Positions 8,328 to 17,613 of a stretch of DNA of 64,000 bases are shown here, piece by piece. Both the position numbers and the translations under genes were made by a program. Every line of letters begins with the position of its first letter. Position 1 is the first letter of the stretch. Under the pieces are notes generated by a model that did not search any database, was not told the origin of the DNA, and saw only the letters and a list, made by a program, of their open reading frames with translations. Location of the stretch: assembly GCA_963605405.1 (NCBI GenBank), contig CAVCUP010000009.1, positions 1 through 64,000 on the forward strand, given 5' to 3'. Source of the DNA: Paratractidigestivibacter sp963605405 (GTDB lineage Bacteria > Actinomycetota > Coriobacteriia > Coriobacteriales > Atopobiaceae).

Positions 8328-9491
8328 ATGACTAACTTATTGCTTCATATATTTATATGCCACACAACCGACTCCGCCATCGGCGCCGATGAACTGGACC
8401 GCACGCGCGTGGGTCTTCTCGCCAGCATCGTCTGCATCGTCTGCAACGTCGTCCTCTGCGCCGGCAAGGCCGCGGTCGGGCTTCTTTGCGGATCGGTATC
8501 CATCGTGGCCGACGCCGTGAACAACCTCTCCGACGCCTCGAGCAACATCGTGAGCCTCGTCGGCTTCAAGCTCGCGAGCAAGCCGGCCGACGCCGACCAC
8601 CCCTACGGCCACGGTCGCTTCGAGTATCTCTCCGGCCTCGCCGTCGCGGTGATCGTCTGCGCCCTGGGGCTCGACCTCGTCAAGGAGTCGGTCGGAAAGA
8701 TCGCGCACCCCGAGCCAGCCGAGTTCAGCGCCGCCGTCGCGGCGGTTCTTCTAGCCTCGATGGCCGTGAAGGCGTGGATGATGCGCTTTAACCGCGCGCT
8801 CGGCCGGCGCATCGATTCCGAGACCCTGCTCGCCACGGCCGCCGACTCCAGAAACGACGTCATCACCACCGGCGCCGTCCTTCTCTGCGCCGTGGTAGGC
8901 AAGGTCGCGGGCGTGAACCTCGACGGATGGGCAGGCGTCGGCGTCGGGGCCTTCATCGCCGTGAGCGGCATCGGGCTTATCCGCGACACCGTGAGCCCGC
9001 TTCTGGGGTCGGCGCCGGACGACGCCTACATCGAGTCCGTCCGCGCACAGATACTCTCCTACCCCGGCGTCCTCGGCGCTCACGACCTCATGGTCCACGA
9101 CTACGGCCCCGGGCGCACGTTCGCCACGGCCCATGTCCAGATGGACGGGCACGTCGACGCCTTCAAGAACCACGAGGTCATCGACACGATTGAGCGCGAC
9201 TTCGCAAAGAAGACGGGCGCCACGCTCACGCTGCACTACGACCCCGTGGACACCGCCGCGGGCGACCCCCAGACCTGGCTCGCGCGCCAAGTGGCAAAGA
9301 TCGACCCCGCGCTCAGTGTCCACGACCTGCGCGTGACCGATGACTTCATCACGTTCGACCTGGTAAAACCCGAGGATTGCGCGCTCGACGACGAGCAGAT
9401 CGTCGGCCGGGCCCTCTCGACGGCCGCAGAGCGCTGGCCCGGGCGGCCCGTCTCCGTCAACCTGGACCGAGGGTTTCTCGCCCGCGCGTGA
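8328..9491 (+). CDS. Cation diffusion facilitator (CDF) metal exporter
   Basis: Proton-coupled divalent-cation efflux protein. Six transmembrane helices occupy about residues 25-230. Metal-site motifs are DAVNNLSDASSN in helix II, HPYGHGRFEYLSG in the following loop, and TAADSRNDVITT in helix V. A cytosolic C-terminal domain (about 240-330) contains the dimerising PGVLGAHDL and AHVQMDGHVD segments. An additional tail of about 60 residues is not part of the basic fold. The residue pattern does not settle whether zinc, iron or manganese is carried. The ribosome-binding site is weak. It stands alone between oppositely oriented genes. Confidence 0.88.
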   Translation: MTNLLLHIFICHTTDSAIGADELDRTRVGLLASIVCIVCNVVLCAGKAAVGLLCGSVSIVADAVNNLSDASSNIVSLVGFKLASKPADADHPYGHGRFEYLSGLAVAVIVCALGLDLVKESVGKIAHPEPAEFSAAVAAVLLASMAVKAWMMRFNRALGRRIDSETLLATAADSRNDVITTGAVLLCAVVGKVAGVNLDGWAGVGVGAFIAVSGIGLIRDTVSPLLGSAPDDAYIESVRAQILSYPGVLGAHDLMVHDYGPGRTFATAHVQMDGHVDAFKNHEVIDTIERDFAKKTGATLTLHYDPVDTAAGDPQTWLARQVAKIDPALSVHDLRVTDDFITFDLVKPEDCALDDEQIVGRALSTAAERWPGRPVSVNLDRGFLARA

Positions 9492-9508
9492 CGGGGAGGG
9501 ACGGGACC

Positions 9509-10675
9509 CTACGCGCGCATCTTCTCTCGCCAGCCCTCGAGGTTCGCGAGGGCGGCCTTAAGCACCTCGTCGCTCTTCGCGAAGTGGAAGCGCACGAAGC
9601 GGTTCTCGGGCGCGTTGAAGAAGCAGCTGCCCGGCACCGCGCCCACGCCCACCTTGCGGCACAGGTCGACCGCGCACTCTTCATCGCTCTCGTAGCCGAG
9701 GTCCGAGACGTCGCACATCACGTAATAGGCGCCCTCGGGCTCGGTGAACGTGAACCCGACGTCGCGAAGGCCCTGGCAGAACAGGTCGCGCTTGCGGGTA
9801 TAGAGCTCGGTGAGCTCGTCGTAGTAGGACTGAGGCAACTCGAGGCCCGCGACGGCGGCCTCCATCAGCGGCGCGGCGGCCCCCACGGTAAGAAAATCAT
9901 GCACCTTGCGGGCGCGGTCGATGACGTCCGCCGGCGCGATCACGTAACCCAGGCGCCAGCCCGTCATCGAGTAGGTCTTGGAAAGCGAGCTGCAGCTCAG
10001 CGTGCGCTCGGCCATCCCCGGCAGGCTGGCGAAGTAGACGTGCTCGTGCGGCGCGTAGACGATATGCTCGTAAACCTCGTCGGTGATCACCCACAGGTCG
10101 TATTTCTCAGCCATCTTTGCAATAAAGCACAGCTCAGCACGGGTAAAGACATGCCCAGTGGGATTAGAGGGGTTGCACAGGATAAGCGCCTTGGTGCCGG
10201 GCACGGCGCAGGCCGCCTCGAGTTCCGCCTCATCGAAGGTGAAGTCCGGGGCATGCAGCTCCACGTAGGTCGGCTCGGCCCCGCACAGGATCGTGTCCGC
10301 GCCGTAGTTCTCATAGAACGGGGAGAAGATCACGACGCGGTCGCCGGGGTTCGTCACGGTCATGACCGAGCACATCATGGCCTCGGTGGAGCCGCAGGTC
10401 ACGACGATCTGGGTCTCGGGGTCGATGTCCATCTGCATGCGCGGGGCCTGCTTGGTGGCCAGCGCGGCGCGGAAGTTCGGCGCGCCCCAGGTAATGGCGT
10501 ACTGATGCGGACCCTTGCGCGCGACCTCGGCCAGGCGTTCGGTGATGGCCGCGGGCGGGTCGAAGTCGGGGAACCCCTGGGAGAGATTGATGGCGTCGTA
10601 CTTCATGGACACGCGCGTCATGCGGCGGATCACGGAGTCCGTGAACCGCGACGTGCGACGGCTAAGCTCCTGCAT
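9509..10675 (-). CDS. PLP-dependent aminotransferase, class I/II (methionine/kynurenine-type)
   Basis: Fold-type I transaminase of 388 residues. Motifs in order: INLSQGFPDFDPP near the N-terminus, PSNPTGH, TDEVYEH with the PLP-contacting Asp/Tyr, and SLSKTYSMTGWRLGY with the Schiff-base lysine. RFHFAKSDE near the end includes the carboxylate-binding Arg. The SQGFPDF opening is typical of the kynurenine/methionine aminotransferase branch rather than AspC. The exact amino-acid substrate cannot be read from sequence. It has its own start with a GGGGAAG-type ribosome-binding site and appears monocistronic. Confidence 0.85.
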   Translation of the reverse strand: MQELSRRTSRFTDSVIRRMTRVSMKYDAINLSQGFPDFDPPAAITERLAEVARKGPHQYAITWGAPNFRAALATKQAPRMQMDIDPETQIVVTCGSTEAMMCSVMTVTNPGDRVVIFSPFYENYGADTILCGAEPTYVELHAPDFTFDEAELEAACAVPGTKALILCNPSNPTGHVFTRAELCFIAKMAEKYDLWVITDEVYEHIVYAPHEHVYFASLPGMAERTLSCSSLSKTYSMTGWRLGYVIAPADVIDRARKVHDFLTVGAAAPLMEAAVAGLELPQSYYDELTELYTRKRDLFCQGLRDVGFTFTEPEGAYYVMCDVSDLGYESDEECAVDLCRKVGVGAVPGSCFFNAPENRFVRFHFAKSDEVLKAALANLEGWREKMRA

Positions 10676-10993
10676 GGCTCTTCCCCTTCACCTGCGCCGA
10701 CCGAGAATCGCAAGAGACCTCGGCCAGCCTCATCCAAACGCGCCCCATGCGCGCCGCAGCAAGGCTACCACGCGAGGATTTCGCCCAAGTGAAGAAGGGG
10801 CGAGATCGGTGAATCGCCACCAGGCGTCGGCATCCCATCGGGGAACTCATCGAAGCGACGCCGCCTCAGCGAAACAACAGGCGAGATGGCGTGAATTCAG
10901 CCATCGAGACGCTCCAAGCGATGCACAAAGCGCCGCCTGGAGCGCCTCATCGGCCAAGAAGCGGATGGGGGGTTGCCCTCCCCCGCTATTCAC
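10676..10993. other. Intergenic gap between treC and the aminotransferase
   Basis: No convincing gene. Near 10966-10991 a GGGGGG/CCCCCC-type hairpin could end the leftward trehalose operon but lacks a clear T-run. The rest probably holds the aminotransferase promoter; I see no unambiguous -35/-10 pair. Confidence 0.4.
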
Positions 10994-12718
10994 CTACCGG
11001 CGAACGTATGCGACGCCCTCGTAAGGACGCAGAACCCCCGTCGCGGGCTCGTCACCGTACGAGCGCAGCAGCACGTCCCACGCGCCGTCGGCAAGAAGCG
11101 CCCGCGCCTCTTCGCCGAGCTCGGCCGGCTCGCCCGAGAAATTCGCCAACACGAGCAACGAGCCCGGCGCCGTCATCTCGGCCGCGCTCACCTGCACGGC
11201 GTCGTAGGGCTCCCCCACCGCGAGCTCGCCGAAGCGCGCATAGCCCAGGACCGGCACGGCGCCCGCGTCCAGGAAACGCACCTTACCGTGCGCAATCACC
11301 GGCAGCTCATGGCGAAGACGCACGATCTCCCGGTAGAACGAGAACACCGACTCTGGGTCGCCGACCTCCTTCTGAGCGCAAATAAGCGCCTGGTCGCAGC
11401 CCTCGGCGTCTCTCGCCATCGTGGCCCACGGCTCGCCCGCGCTGAAGCCGGCGCTCGGCCCCTCGTCCCACTGCATGGGCGTGCGGGCGTTGTCGCGCGA
11501 GCGCTCGCCCACGATGCGCAGGGCCTCCTCGGGCGTCTTGCCCTCCGCGACCAGGATGTCGTAGTAGTTGGTGCTCTCTACATCGCGGTACTCGTCGATG
11601 CTCGTAAAGTGCGCATTCGTCATGCCGAGCTCATTGCCCTGGTAGATATAGGGCGTGCCGCGCAGCAGGTTCATGAAGAGGGCGAGCATCCGGGCCGACT
11701 CGACGCGCAGCGCGCCGTCGTCGCCGAATCGCGACACCACGCGCGGCTGGTCGTGGTTGTCCCAAAAGAGCGCGTTCCAGCCGCCGCCCGCCTGCATACC
11801 CTCCTGCCACGTGGAAAGAAGACGCTGCAGCTCCCCCAGGTCAGCAGGCATGAGCTCCCACTTCTTGCCATCCTTATAGTCGACCTTGAGATGGTGGAAC
11901 GAGAAGACCATCGCGAGCTCATGGTCGGCCGGGCGGGTGTAGCCCAGGCAGGCGTCGAGCGACGTGGACGACATCTCGCCCACGGTGAGCATCCCGTCGA
12001 TACCTGCCTCGCGTACCAGCTCCTGCAGGTACTCGTGGACATGCGGCCCGTCGGTGTAGAAGCGCCTGCCGTCGCCCTCATGGTCATCCTCGAAGGCCTC
12101 GGGCTTGGAGATAAGGTTCACCACGTCGAAGCGGAAGGCGTTCACGCCCTTCTCGCGCCAAAAGCGCACGATGTCGGCGGTCTCGCGGCGAACCTCAGGG
12201 TTCGACCAGTCGAGGTCGGCCTGGCCCGGATCGAAGAGATGCAGGTACCACTTGCCCACGCTCGGCGCCCACTCCCAGGTCGGGCCGCCGAACTTGGAGA
12301 TCCAGTTAGTCGGCAGCTCATCGGGCGAGCCGTCGCGGAAGAAGTAGTAGTCCTGGTAGCGCTTCTCGCCGGCAAGAGCGCGCTGGAACCACTCGTGCTC
12401 GGTCGAGGTGTGGTTCAGCACCATGTCGAGCATGATGCCGATGCCGCGCCGCTCGGCCTCGCGGGAAAGCTCCTCGAAGTCGGCCATGGTTCCGTAGCGC
12501 GGGTCGACTGCGCGGTAATCGGCCACATCGTAGCCGTTGTCCTTCTGCGGCGAGGGGAAGAACGGGGTGAGCCAAATGTAATCGATGCCCAGCTCAGACA
12601 GGTAGTCGAGCTTCTGCGTGACGCCGCGCAGGTCCCCCCAGCCGTCGCCGTTGGAGTCCTTGAAGCTCTTGGGATAGATCTGGTAGACGACCTTGTTGGA
12701 AATATCGATGGTCTTCAT
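10994..12718 (-). CDS. treC: Alpha,alpha-phosphotrehalase (GH13)
   Basis: Hydrolyses trehalose-6-phosphate to glucose and glucose-6-phosphate in the cytosol. It is a GH13 barrel of 574 residues with the four classic regions: DMVLNHTS, FRFDVVNL (nucleophile Asp), TVGEMSS (acid/base Glu) and WDNHDQPR (stabilising Asp). The N-terminus KVVYQIYPKSFKDSNGDGWGDL fits TreC and oligo-1,6-glucosidases. The neighbouring trehalose PTS permease and TreR settle the call. I started at 12718, eight bases after GAGAGGTG. It is second in the leftward operon, 21 bases after the permease. Confidence 0.93.
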   Translation of the reverse strand: MKTIDISNKVVYQIYPKSFKDSNGDGWGDLRGVTQKLDYLSELGIDYIWLTPFFPSPQKDNGYDVADYRAVDPRYGTMADFEELSREAERRGIGIMLDMVLNHTSTEHEWFQRALAGEKRYQDYYFFRDGSPDELPTNWISKFGGPTWEWAPSVGKWYLHLFDPGQADLDWSNPEVRRETADIVRFWREKGVNAFRFDVVNLISKPEAFEDDHEGDGRRFYTDGPHVHEYLQELVREAGIDGMLTVGEMSSTSLDACLGYTRPADHELAMVFSFHHLKVDYKDGKKWELMPADLGELQRLLSTWQEGMQAGGGWNALFWDNHDQPRVVSRFGDDGALRVESARMLALFMNLLRGTPYIYQGNELGMTNAHFTSIDEYRDVESTNYYDILVAEGKTPEEALRIVGERSRDNARTPMQWDEGPSAGFSAGEPWATMARDAEGCDQALICAQKEVGDPESVFSFYREIVRLRHELPVIAHGKVRFLDAGAVPVLGYARFGELAVGEPYDAVQVSAAEMTAPGSLLVLANFSGEPAELGEEARALLADGAWDVLLRSYGDEPATGVLRPYEGVAYVRR

Positions 12719-12739
12719 CACAGCACCTCTCAATGAGCC

Positions 12740-14221
12740 TTAAGCCTGGGCGTTGCCTGCGGCGACCTCGGCCGCGATCAGCTTGGCCTCGGCCTCGGCC
12801 TCCTCCTGGATGCCCTGCTTCTTGCCCACGACAACGGTCAGGACAAAGGGGACGGCGAAGGCGATGAGCATGCACACGGCGAACATCGCCCAGCTCGCGG
12901 GCTGCATCGAGAGGATGCCCGGAAGACCACCGACGCCCACAGCATTGGCGGTGCAGCTCGTAGCCACGGAAAGAAGCCCGGCGATGCACGAGCCGATCAT
13001 GCCGCAGACAAACGGGAAGGTGTACTTGAGGTTGACGCCGAACATGGCCGGCTCGGTGACGCCCAGGTAGCACGAGATGATGGCGGGGATGTTCACCTGC
13101 TGGTTGCGGTCGTTGGAGCGCTGGAGATACGCCATGCCGAGGACGGCGGAGCCCTGCGCGATGTTGGAGAGCGCGATCATGGGCCACAGCATCGTGCCGC
13201 CGAAGTCCGCAATGAGCTGCAGGTCGATGGCATTGGTCATGTGGTGCAGGCCGGTGATGACGAGCGGTGCGTAGAAGGCGCCGAAGACGGCCCCGAAGAC
13301 GGCGCGGAAGGGCCCGGTGATGCCCGCGTAGACAATCGACGAGATGCCGCTGCCGAGCCACCAGCCGATGGGGCCGAGGACGAAGTGCGCCGCCATCACG
13401 GCGAGCAGCAGGCTACAGAACGGCACGACGATCATGGACACGACCTCGGGGCAGATCTTTCGGAAGAAGCGCTCAAGGAAGCCGAGCGTCACGGCGGCGA
13501 GAATGGCCGGGATGACCTGCGCCTGGTAGCCGATCATGTTGACCTGCGCGAAGCCGAAGTCCCACTGCGGGATCTCCGAGGCCGGGGTGCCGGCAACGCT
13601 ATAGGCGTTGAGCAGCTGGCCCGAGACGAGCGTGAGGCCCAGCACGATGCCGAGCATCGGCGTGCCGCCCATCTTCTTGGTAACGGACCAGCAGATGCCG
13701 ACCGGGATGCCGGTGTGGAAGACGGCCTCGCCGATGAGCCACAGGAAGCTGTCGATGCCGGCCCAGAACTGGCTCAGCTCGACGAGCGCCTGGGTGCCGT
13801 CGCCGAAGAGATAGATGGAGTCGATGCAGTTGCGGAAGCCGAGGATGAGGCCGCCGGTGATGACGGCGGGGATGATCGGGGCGAAGACCTCGGCGATGAT
13901 GGTCATGGCGCGCTGGAGCGGGTTCTGGTTCTGCTTGGCCGCCGCCTTGGCCGCGTCCTTGCTCACGCCCTCGATGCCGGCGATCCCCGTGAACTCCTGG
14001 TAGTAGGTCTTGACGTCGTTGCCGATGATGACCTGGAACTGGCCGCCCTGCGTGAAGGTGCCCTTCGTGGTCGCAAGGGCCTCGATAGCCTTGACGTCGG
14101 CCTTCGAGTCATCGTTGAGGACAAATCTCATGCGGGTGATGCAGTGGCTCACCGCCGCGATGTTCTCCTTGCCGCCCACGAGCCTGAGCAGCTCGGCCGC
14201 GTCCTGCGCGTACTTGCCCAT
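12740..14221 (-). CDS. treP: PTS trehalose permease, EIIB-EIIC
   Basis: Imports trehalose as trehalose-6-phosphate. An N-terminal EIIB domain of about 90 residues carries phosphocysteine Cys27 in HCITRMRF. The glucose-superfamily EIIC domain with about ten membrane spans follows from about residue 100, including PAIISCYLGVTEPAMFGVNLKY, typical of sucrose/trehalose permeases. There is no EIIA domain, so an EIIA-Glc-type partner must come from elsewhere. GGAAGG precedes the ATG at 14221 by six bases. It is divergent from treR, with three operator-like palindromes in the gap. Confidence 0.92.
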   Translation of the reverse strand: MGKYAQDAAELLRLVGGKENIAAVSHCITRMRFVLNDDSKADVKAIEALATTKGTFTQGGQFQVIIGNDVKTYYQEFTGIAGIEGVSKDAAKAAAKQNQNPLQRAMTIIAEVFAPIIPAVITGGLILGFRNCIDSIYLFGDGTQALVELSQFWAGIDSFLWLIGEAVFHTGIPVGICWSVTKKMGGTPMLGIVLGLTLVSGQLLNAYSVAGTPASEIPQWDFGFAQVNMIGYQAQVIPAILAAVTLGFLERFFRKICPEVVSMIVVPFCSLLLAVMAAHFVLGPIGWWLGSGISSIVYAGITGPFRAVFGAVFGAFYAPLVITGLHHMTNAIDLQLIADFGGTMLWPMIALSNIAQGSAVLGMAYLQRSNDRNQQVNIPAIISCYLGVTEPAMFGVNLKYTFPFVCGMIGSCIAGLLSVATSCTANAVGVGGLPGILSMQPASWAMFAVCMLIAFAVPFVLTVVVGKKQGIQEEAEAEAKLIAAEVAAGNAQA

Positions 14222-14281
14222 GTGTGCCTTCCTTTCCTTGTCCATATTGTGCTCCGTCGCTTCCCCAAGTTTTTCGAAGCA

Positions 14282-14348
14282 CTTATTTGAATAAGCCGAG
14301 GCACAGTATAGGCTCGACTTATGTGAATAAGTGACTTATTTGAATAGG
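14282..14348. promoter_or_regulatory. Three TreR-type operators in the treP-treR gap
   Basis: CTTATTTGAATAAG at 14282-14295 is a perfect palindrome around TG. A one-base variant lies at 14318-14331 and a third, weaker copy at 14335-14348. A leftward -10-like TATACT (14305-14310, complement) lies between the first two sites. This fits repression of treP by the adjacent GntR protein, and autoregulation. Confidence 0.75.
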
Positions 14349-14460
14349 TTCGATGAACGGTAGGTTTTTGCGGGTAAACGGCTAACGGGCGGCGAGCGCG
14401 GCCCCTATAATTCAGTGAGAAGAACCACCGGACCCGCGCAAAGACCAGGGGAAACCGCAG

Positions 14461-15189
14461 ATGAAAGCCATTTGGCAGGGCATTTACCGCTCCCTGCGAG
14501 AAGACATAGTCAACGAGACCTACCCGTTCCAGTCGTTTCTCCCCTCCGAGGCAACGCTGGTGGCGCGCTTCTCCTGCTCGCACAACACGCTGCGCAAGGC
14601 GCTCGCGGCACTTGCGGACGAGGGCCTCGTGCAACCCATCCAAGGCAAGGGCGTCCGCGTGATCTACCAGCCGCGCGAGCGCGCCCTCTTTGAGGTCGGC
14701 GGCATCGAGACCTTCGCCGAGACCATGGAGCGCCTGCATATCGAGCAAGAGACGACGGTCAGGACCTTCGAGCTCGTCGTGGCGAATAGCCGGCTTGCCC
14801 ACTTCACCGGATTCGCGGAAGGCGCCGAGCTGCTGCACATCGAGCGCGTGCGCGCCTTCGGAGGCGAGGCCGTGATTCGCGACGACAGCTATTTTCTTGC
14901 CAGCGTGGTCGACGGGATTACCCCGCGCATCGCCGCGAAGTCTATCTACGAGTATCTGGAGGGCGCCCTCGGCATCGGCATCGCGCAGAGCATGCGCGAG
15001 ATAACCGTCGAGCCCGCCGAGTCGCGCGACTACGAGCTGCTCGAGCTGCCGGAAGGGTGCTACCTCGCCATCATGACCAACCATGTTTTCACGACAGACG
15101 GCGTGATGTTCGAGAGCACCCGCTCGCGCCACCGGCCGGACCTCTTTGTGTTCCACGACGTTGCGCGCCGCAAGCCAGCGCTCGCGTAG
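14461..15189 (+). CDS. treR: GntR/HutC-family trehalose operon repressor
   Basis: A winged-helix DNA-binding domain occupies residues about 5-70 (LPSEATLVARFSCSHNTLRKALAALADEGLVQPIQGKGV). A UTRA effector domain of about 140 residues follows, ending with ESTRSRHRPDLFVF as in TreR. The family responds to trehalose-6-phosphate; that ligand is inferred from the operon. The length of 242 residues is standard. It is divergent from treP-treC and faces AT-rich palindromes that are its likely binding sites. The Shine-Dalgarno is AGGGGAAA. Confidence 0.9.
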   Translation: MKAIWQGIYRSLREDIVNETYPFQSFLPSEATLVARFSCSHNTLRKALAALADEGLVQPIQGKGVRVIYQPRERALFEVGGIETFAETMERLHIEQETTVRTFELVVANSRLAHFTGFAEGAELLHIERVRAFGGEAVIRDDSYFLASVVDGITPRIAAKSIYEYLEGALGIGIAQSMREITVEPAESRDYELLELPEGCYLAIMTNHVFTTDGVMFESTRSRHRPDLFVFHDVARRKPALA

Positions 15190-15267
15190 CCGTCAATGCA
15201 ACCGCGAGGCAAAAGGACAGGCCCCTTCGCCTCGATTCTTCGCACGTCAATCAACCCAGGAGCAACC

Positions 15268-15702
15268 ATGCCTTCTTCCAGCTATAAGTCCAAGCAAGTC
15301 ATCGTCATGCGCCGCGACCTCAAGATGCGTAAGGGAAAGATCGCCGCGCAGTCGGGCCACGCGTGCGTCGAGGCCGTGCTCATGGCCATCGCGCGCGAGG
15401 GCCGCGCCGCGCAGATTCGCGCCGAGGACGGCTGGGCCTACCTCGACCACGCCGAGCACGACCGCTCCCCTCTTACCGATTGGTTCGACGCGGGCGTGGC
15501 GAAGATCTGCGTCTACGTCGACGGCGAGGAAGCGCTTCTCGACATCGCTGCGCAGGGCCGCGAGGCCGGCTTTGCCGTGGCGCTTATCCGCGACGCGGGC
15601 CACACCGAGTTCCACGGCGAGCCGACCTTTACCTGCCTTGCCTTCGAGCCGCTTCCGGCTGAGAAGATCGACCCCATCACGGGCGGTCTGCCGCTGTACT
15701 AG
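15268..15702 (+). CDS. Peptidyl-tRNA hydrolase, Pth2 (archaeal/eukaryotic-type)
   Basis: Recycles peptidyl-tRNA by cleaving the ester bond. The family hallmark is the N-terminal strand and helix KQVIVMRRDLKMRKGKIAAQ followed by SGHA. Next come a central VDGEEALLDIA segment and the GHTEFHGEPTFTCLAFEPLP region near the end. The length of 144 residues is close to the family's 115-130. I started at 15268 because AGGAG lies six bases upstream. Pth2 is less common in bacteria than Pth1. Whether a Pth1 also exists cannot be judged here. Confidence 0.85.
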   Translation: MPSSSYKSKQVIVMRRDLKMRKGKIAAQSGHACVEAVLMAIAREGRAAQIRAEDGWAYLDHAEHDRSPLTDWFDAGVAKICVYVDGEEALLDIAAQGREAGFAVALIRDAGHTEFHGEPTFTCLAFEPLPAEKIDPITGGLPLY

Positions 15703-15824
15703 CCCCGCCAAAGCCGTCCACGGCGCCGCCCGAGTCGCAGCCCCCGCGGCGCCGCGCGAGTCGCAACCCCTGCGGCACCGCCGACAGAAACGCAACGTCC
15801 GTTGCGCAATTTGTTATGTCAACG

Positions 15825-15879
15825 TTAATTCCCACCAGTGCGCTAGGTTTTTCTTAATTCCTACTTGTGCGCTAGGTTT
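15825..15879. promoter_or_regulatory. Twin 26-bp direct repeat upstream of cysK
   Basis: TTAATTCC-ACC/T-GTGCGCTAGGTTT occurs at 15825 and again at 15854, a 29-base period. The second copy runs into TATAAG (15879-15884), a -10-like hexamer. The pair is a candidate operator/promoter for the cysteine genes; the cognate regulator is unknown. Confidence 0.5.
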
Positions 15880-15971
15880 ATAAGTGCCATCCTACCAATC
15901 AGCGAGAAGCCCGCCGTTCGCGACGGCATACCTCGTGACCAGTCAAGCGAATAGCTTAGGAGGCACTACCC

Positions 15972-16883
15972 ATGCGTACTGCGAAGCAGATTGAGGCCCT
16001 CATCGGCTCCACCCCCCTGGTGGACCTTTCCGACCTCGCCAACGGCAGCGCGACCGTCCTCGGCAAGTACGAGGCCACGAACCCCGGCGGATCGATCAAG
16101 GACCGCATCGCAAAGGCCATCGTCGAGGATGCCGAGAAGCAGGGGCTTCTTGCCCCTGGCGGCACCATCATCGAACCTACCAGCGGAAACACCGGCGTCG
16201 GCCTTGCCATGGTCGCTGCCCAGCGCGGGTACAAGCTTATCCTCACCATGCCCGAGACCATGTCCATCGAGCGCCGCAAGCTCGCGGCCGCCTACGGGGC
16301 GCAGATCGTTCTTACCCCCGGCTCCGAAGGCATGAAGGGCGCCATCGCCAAGGCAGACGAGATCCACGAGGCCACCCCCGGCTCCATCATCGCCGGCCAG
16401 TTCGTGAACCCCGCGAATCCGCAGGCCCACTACGAGACCACCGGCCCCGAGGTCTGGGCCGATACCGAGGGCACCGTCGACGCCATCGTCGCGGGCGTGG
16501 GCACCGGCGGCACCATCTCCGGCACCGCGAAGTTCCTCAAGGAGAAGAAGCCCGGCGTGTACGCGACCGCCGTCGAGCCGGCCGAGAGCCCCGTGCTTTC
16601 CGGCGGCAAGCCCGGCGGCCACAAGATTCAGGGCATCGGCGCCGGCTTCGTTCCCAAGAACTACAACGCCGAGGTCGTCGACGAGGTCCTTCCCGTCGCC
16701 TCCGCGGACGCCATCGCCACAAAGAAGCAGCTCTCCGAGAAGCTCGGCCTGCTTGTGGGCATCTCGGCCGGCGCCGCCGTCAACGCGGCGCTCCAGCTGG
16801 CCGCCCGCCCCGAGTTCGCCGGCAAGACCATCGTCGCGATCCTCCCCGACACCGGCGAGCGCTATCTCTCCATGGACCTCTAA
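15972..16883 (+). CDS. cysK: Cysteine synthase A (O-acetylserine sulfhydrylase)
   Basis: PLP enzyme that makes cysteine from O-acetylserine and sulfide. It has the Schiff-base lysine Lys43 in NPGGSIKDR, the substrate loop PTSGNTG, the phosphate-binding GVGTGGTISG, and ISAGAAVNAAL near the C-terminus. The length of 303 residues is standard. AGGAGG precedes the start. It lies 18 bases upstream of cysE, so the two enzymes are made together and may form the cysteine synthase complex. Twin direct repeats upstream suggest regulation. Confidence 0.95.
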   Translation: MRTAKQIEALIGSTPLVDLSDLANGSATVLGKYEATNPGGSIKDRIAKAIVEDAEKQGLLAPGGTIIEPTSGNTGVGLAMVAAQRGYKLILTMPETMSIERRKLAAAYGAQIVLTPGSEGMKGAIAKADEIHEATPGSIIAGQFVNPANPQAHYETTGPEVWADTEGTVDAIVAGVGTGGTISGTAKFLKEKKPGVYATAVEPAESPVLSGGKPGGHKIQGIGAGFVPKNYNAEVVDEVLPVASADAIATKKQLSEKLGLLVGISAGAAVNAALQLAARPEFAGKTIVAILPDTGERYLSMDL

Positions 16884-16901
16884 TCCGCCACAGGTAGAAC
16901 C

Positions 16902-17489
16902 ATGTTCAAGACCCTTAAGGAAGACATCGCCAGCGTCATTGAGCGCGACCCCTCGGTCCACTCGGCCGCCGAGGTGCTGCTCTGGCACACGGGCATGCAC
17001 GCGGTCTGGGCTTATCGGCGCCAGCATTGGCTGTGGAAACACGGGGCGCGCGGGTTGGCGACTCTGCTCGCGCGCCTCTCTCGCCGCCGTTACGGGGTGG
17101 AGATCGCCCCTGCCGCGACCATCGGGCGGCGCTTCATGATCGACCACGGCATGGGCATCGTCATCGGCGAGACGGCCATCATCGGCGACGACTGCCTGCT
17201 CTACCAGGGCGTCACCCTCGGCATGACCGGAAAGCACGGCGGCAAGCGCCACCCCACCTTGGGCAACAACGTCATGGTCGGGGCCGGCACCATCGTGCTC
17301 GGCGCTATCCACGTGGGCGACAACGTTAAGGTCGCGGCCGGCTCCGTCGTCGTTCACGACGTCCCGGCGAATACCACTGTCGCCGGCAACCCCGCGCACG
17401 TGGTGCGCGACCGCACCTGCCCCATGCTGCGCCTCGTTCCCCTCACCAGCGACGTCGACGAGAACATCCGCTGGTCCTGCGCGCTTTAG
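16902..17489 (+). CDS. cysE: Serine O-acetyltransferase
   Basis: Makes O-acetylserine from serine and acetyl-CoA for the preceding cysK product. After a short helical N-terminus it has left-handed beta-helix hexapeptide repeats from about residue 65. Active-site segments are FMIDHGMGIVIGETAIIGDD and GMTGKHGGKRHPT. At 195 residues it is the short bacterial form, lacking the longer N-terminal region of the E. coli enzyme. The C-terminus ends differently from the classic CysK-binding tail (-Ile), so complex formation is uncertain. Confidence 0.93.
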   Translation: MFKTLKEDIASVIERDPSVHSAAEVLLWHTGMHAVWAYRRQHWLWKHGARGLATLLARLSRRRYGVEIAPAATIGRRFMIDHGMGIVIGETAIIGDDCLLYQGVTLGMTGKHGGKRHPTLGNNVMVGAGTIVLGAIHVGDNVKVAAGSVVVHDVPANTTVAGNPAHVVRDRTCPMLRLVPLTSDVDENIRWSCAL

Positions 17490-17613
17490 TGGGCAGCCGC
17501 ATCCCAACCCCTTCAAAACCTCTCCACTCGCATGAGCTCCGGCAACACGTCCTCTTCGCGTGCCAACGGAGCTCGTCGAGTCGCAATTCGACGAGATGGC
17601 CGCAGTTTATGAG

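Noticed and set aside
10800..10990. A further 41-bp array (GGTGAAT / GGGGAACT / GGCGTGAAT words)
   Set aside because: Spacings are 33 and 49 bases, not regular, and similarity is weak.
15715..15790. 26-bp GC-rich direct repeats after pth2
   Set aside because: Two copies only, low complexity, no link to any feature.
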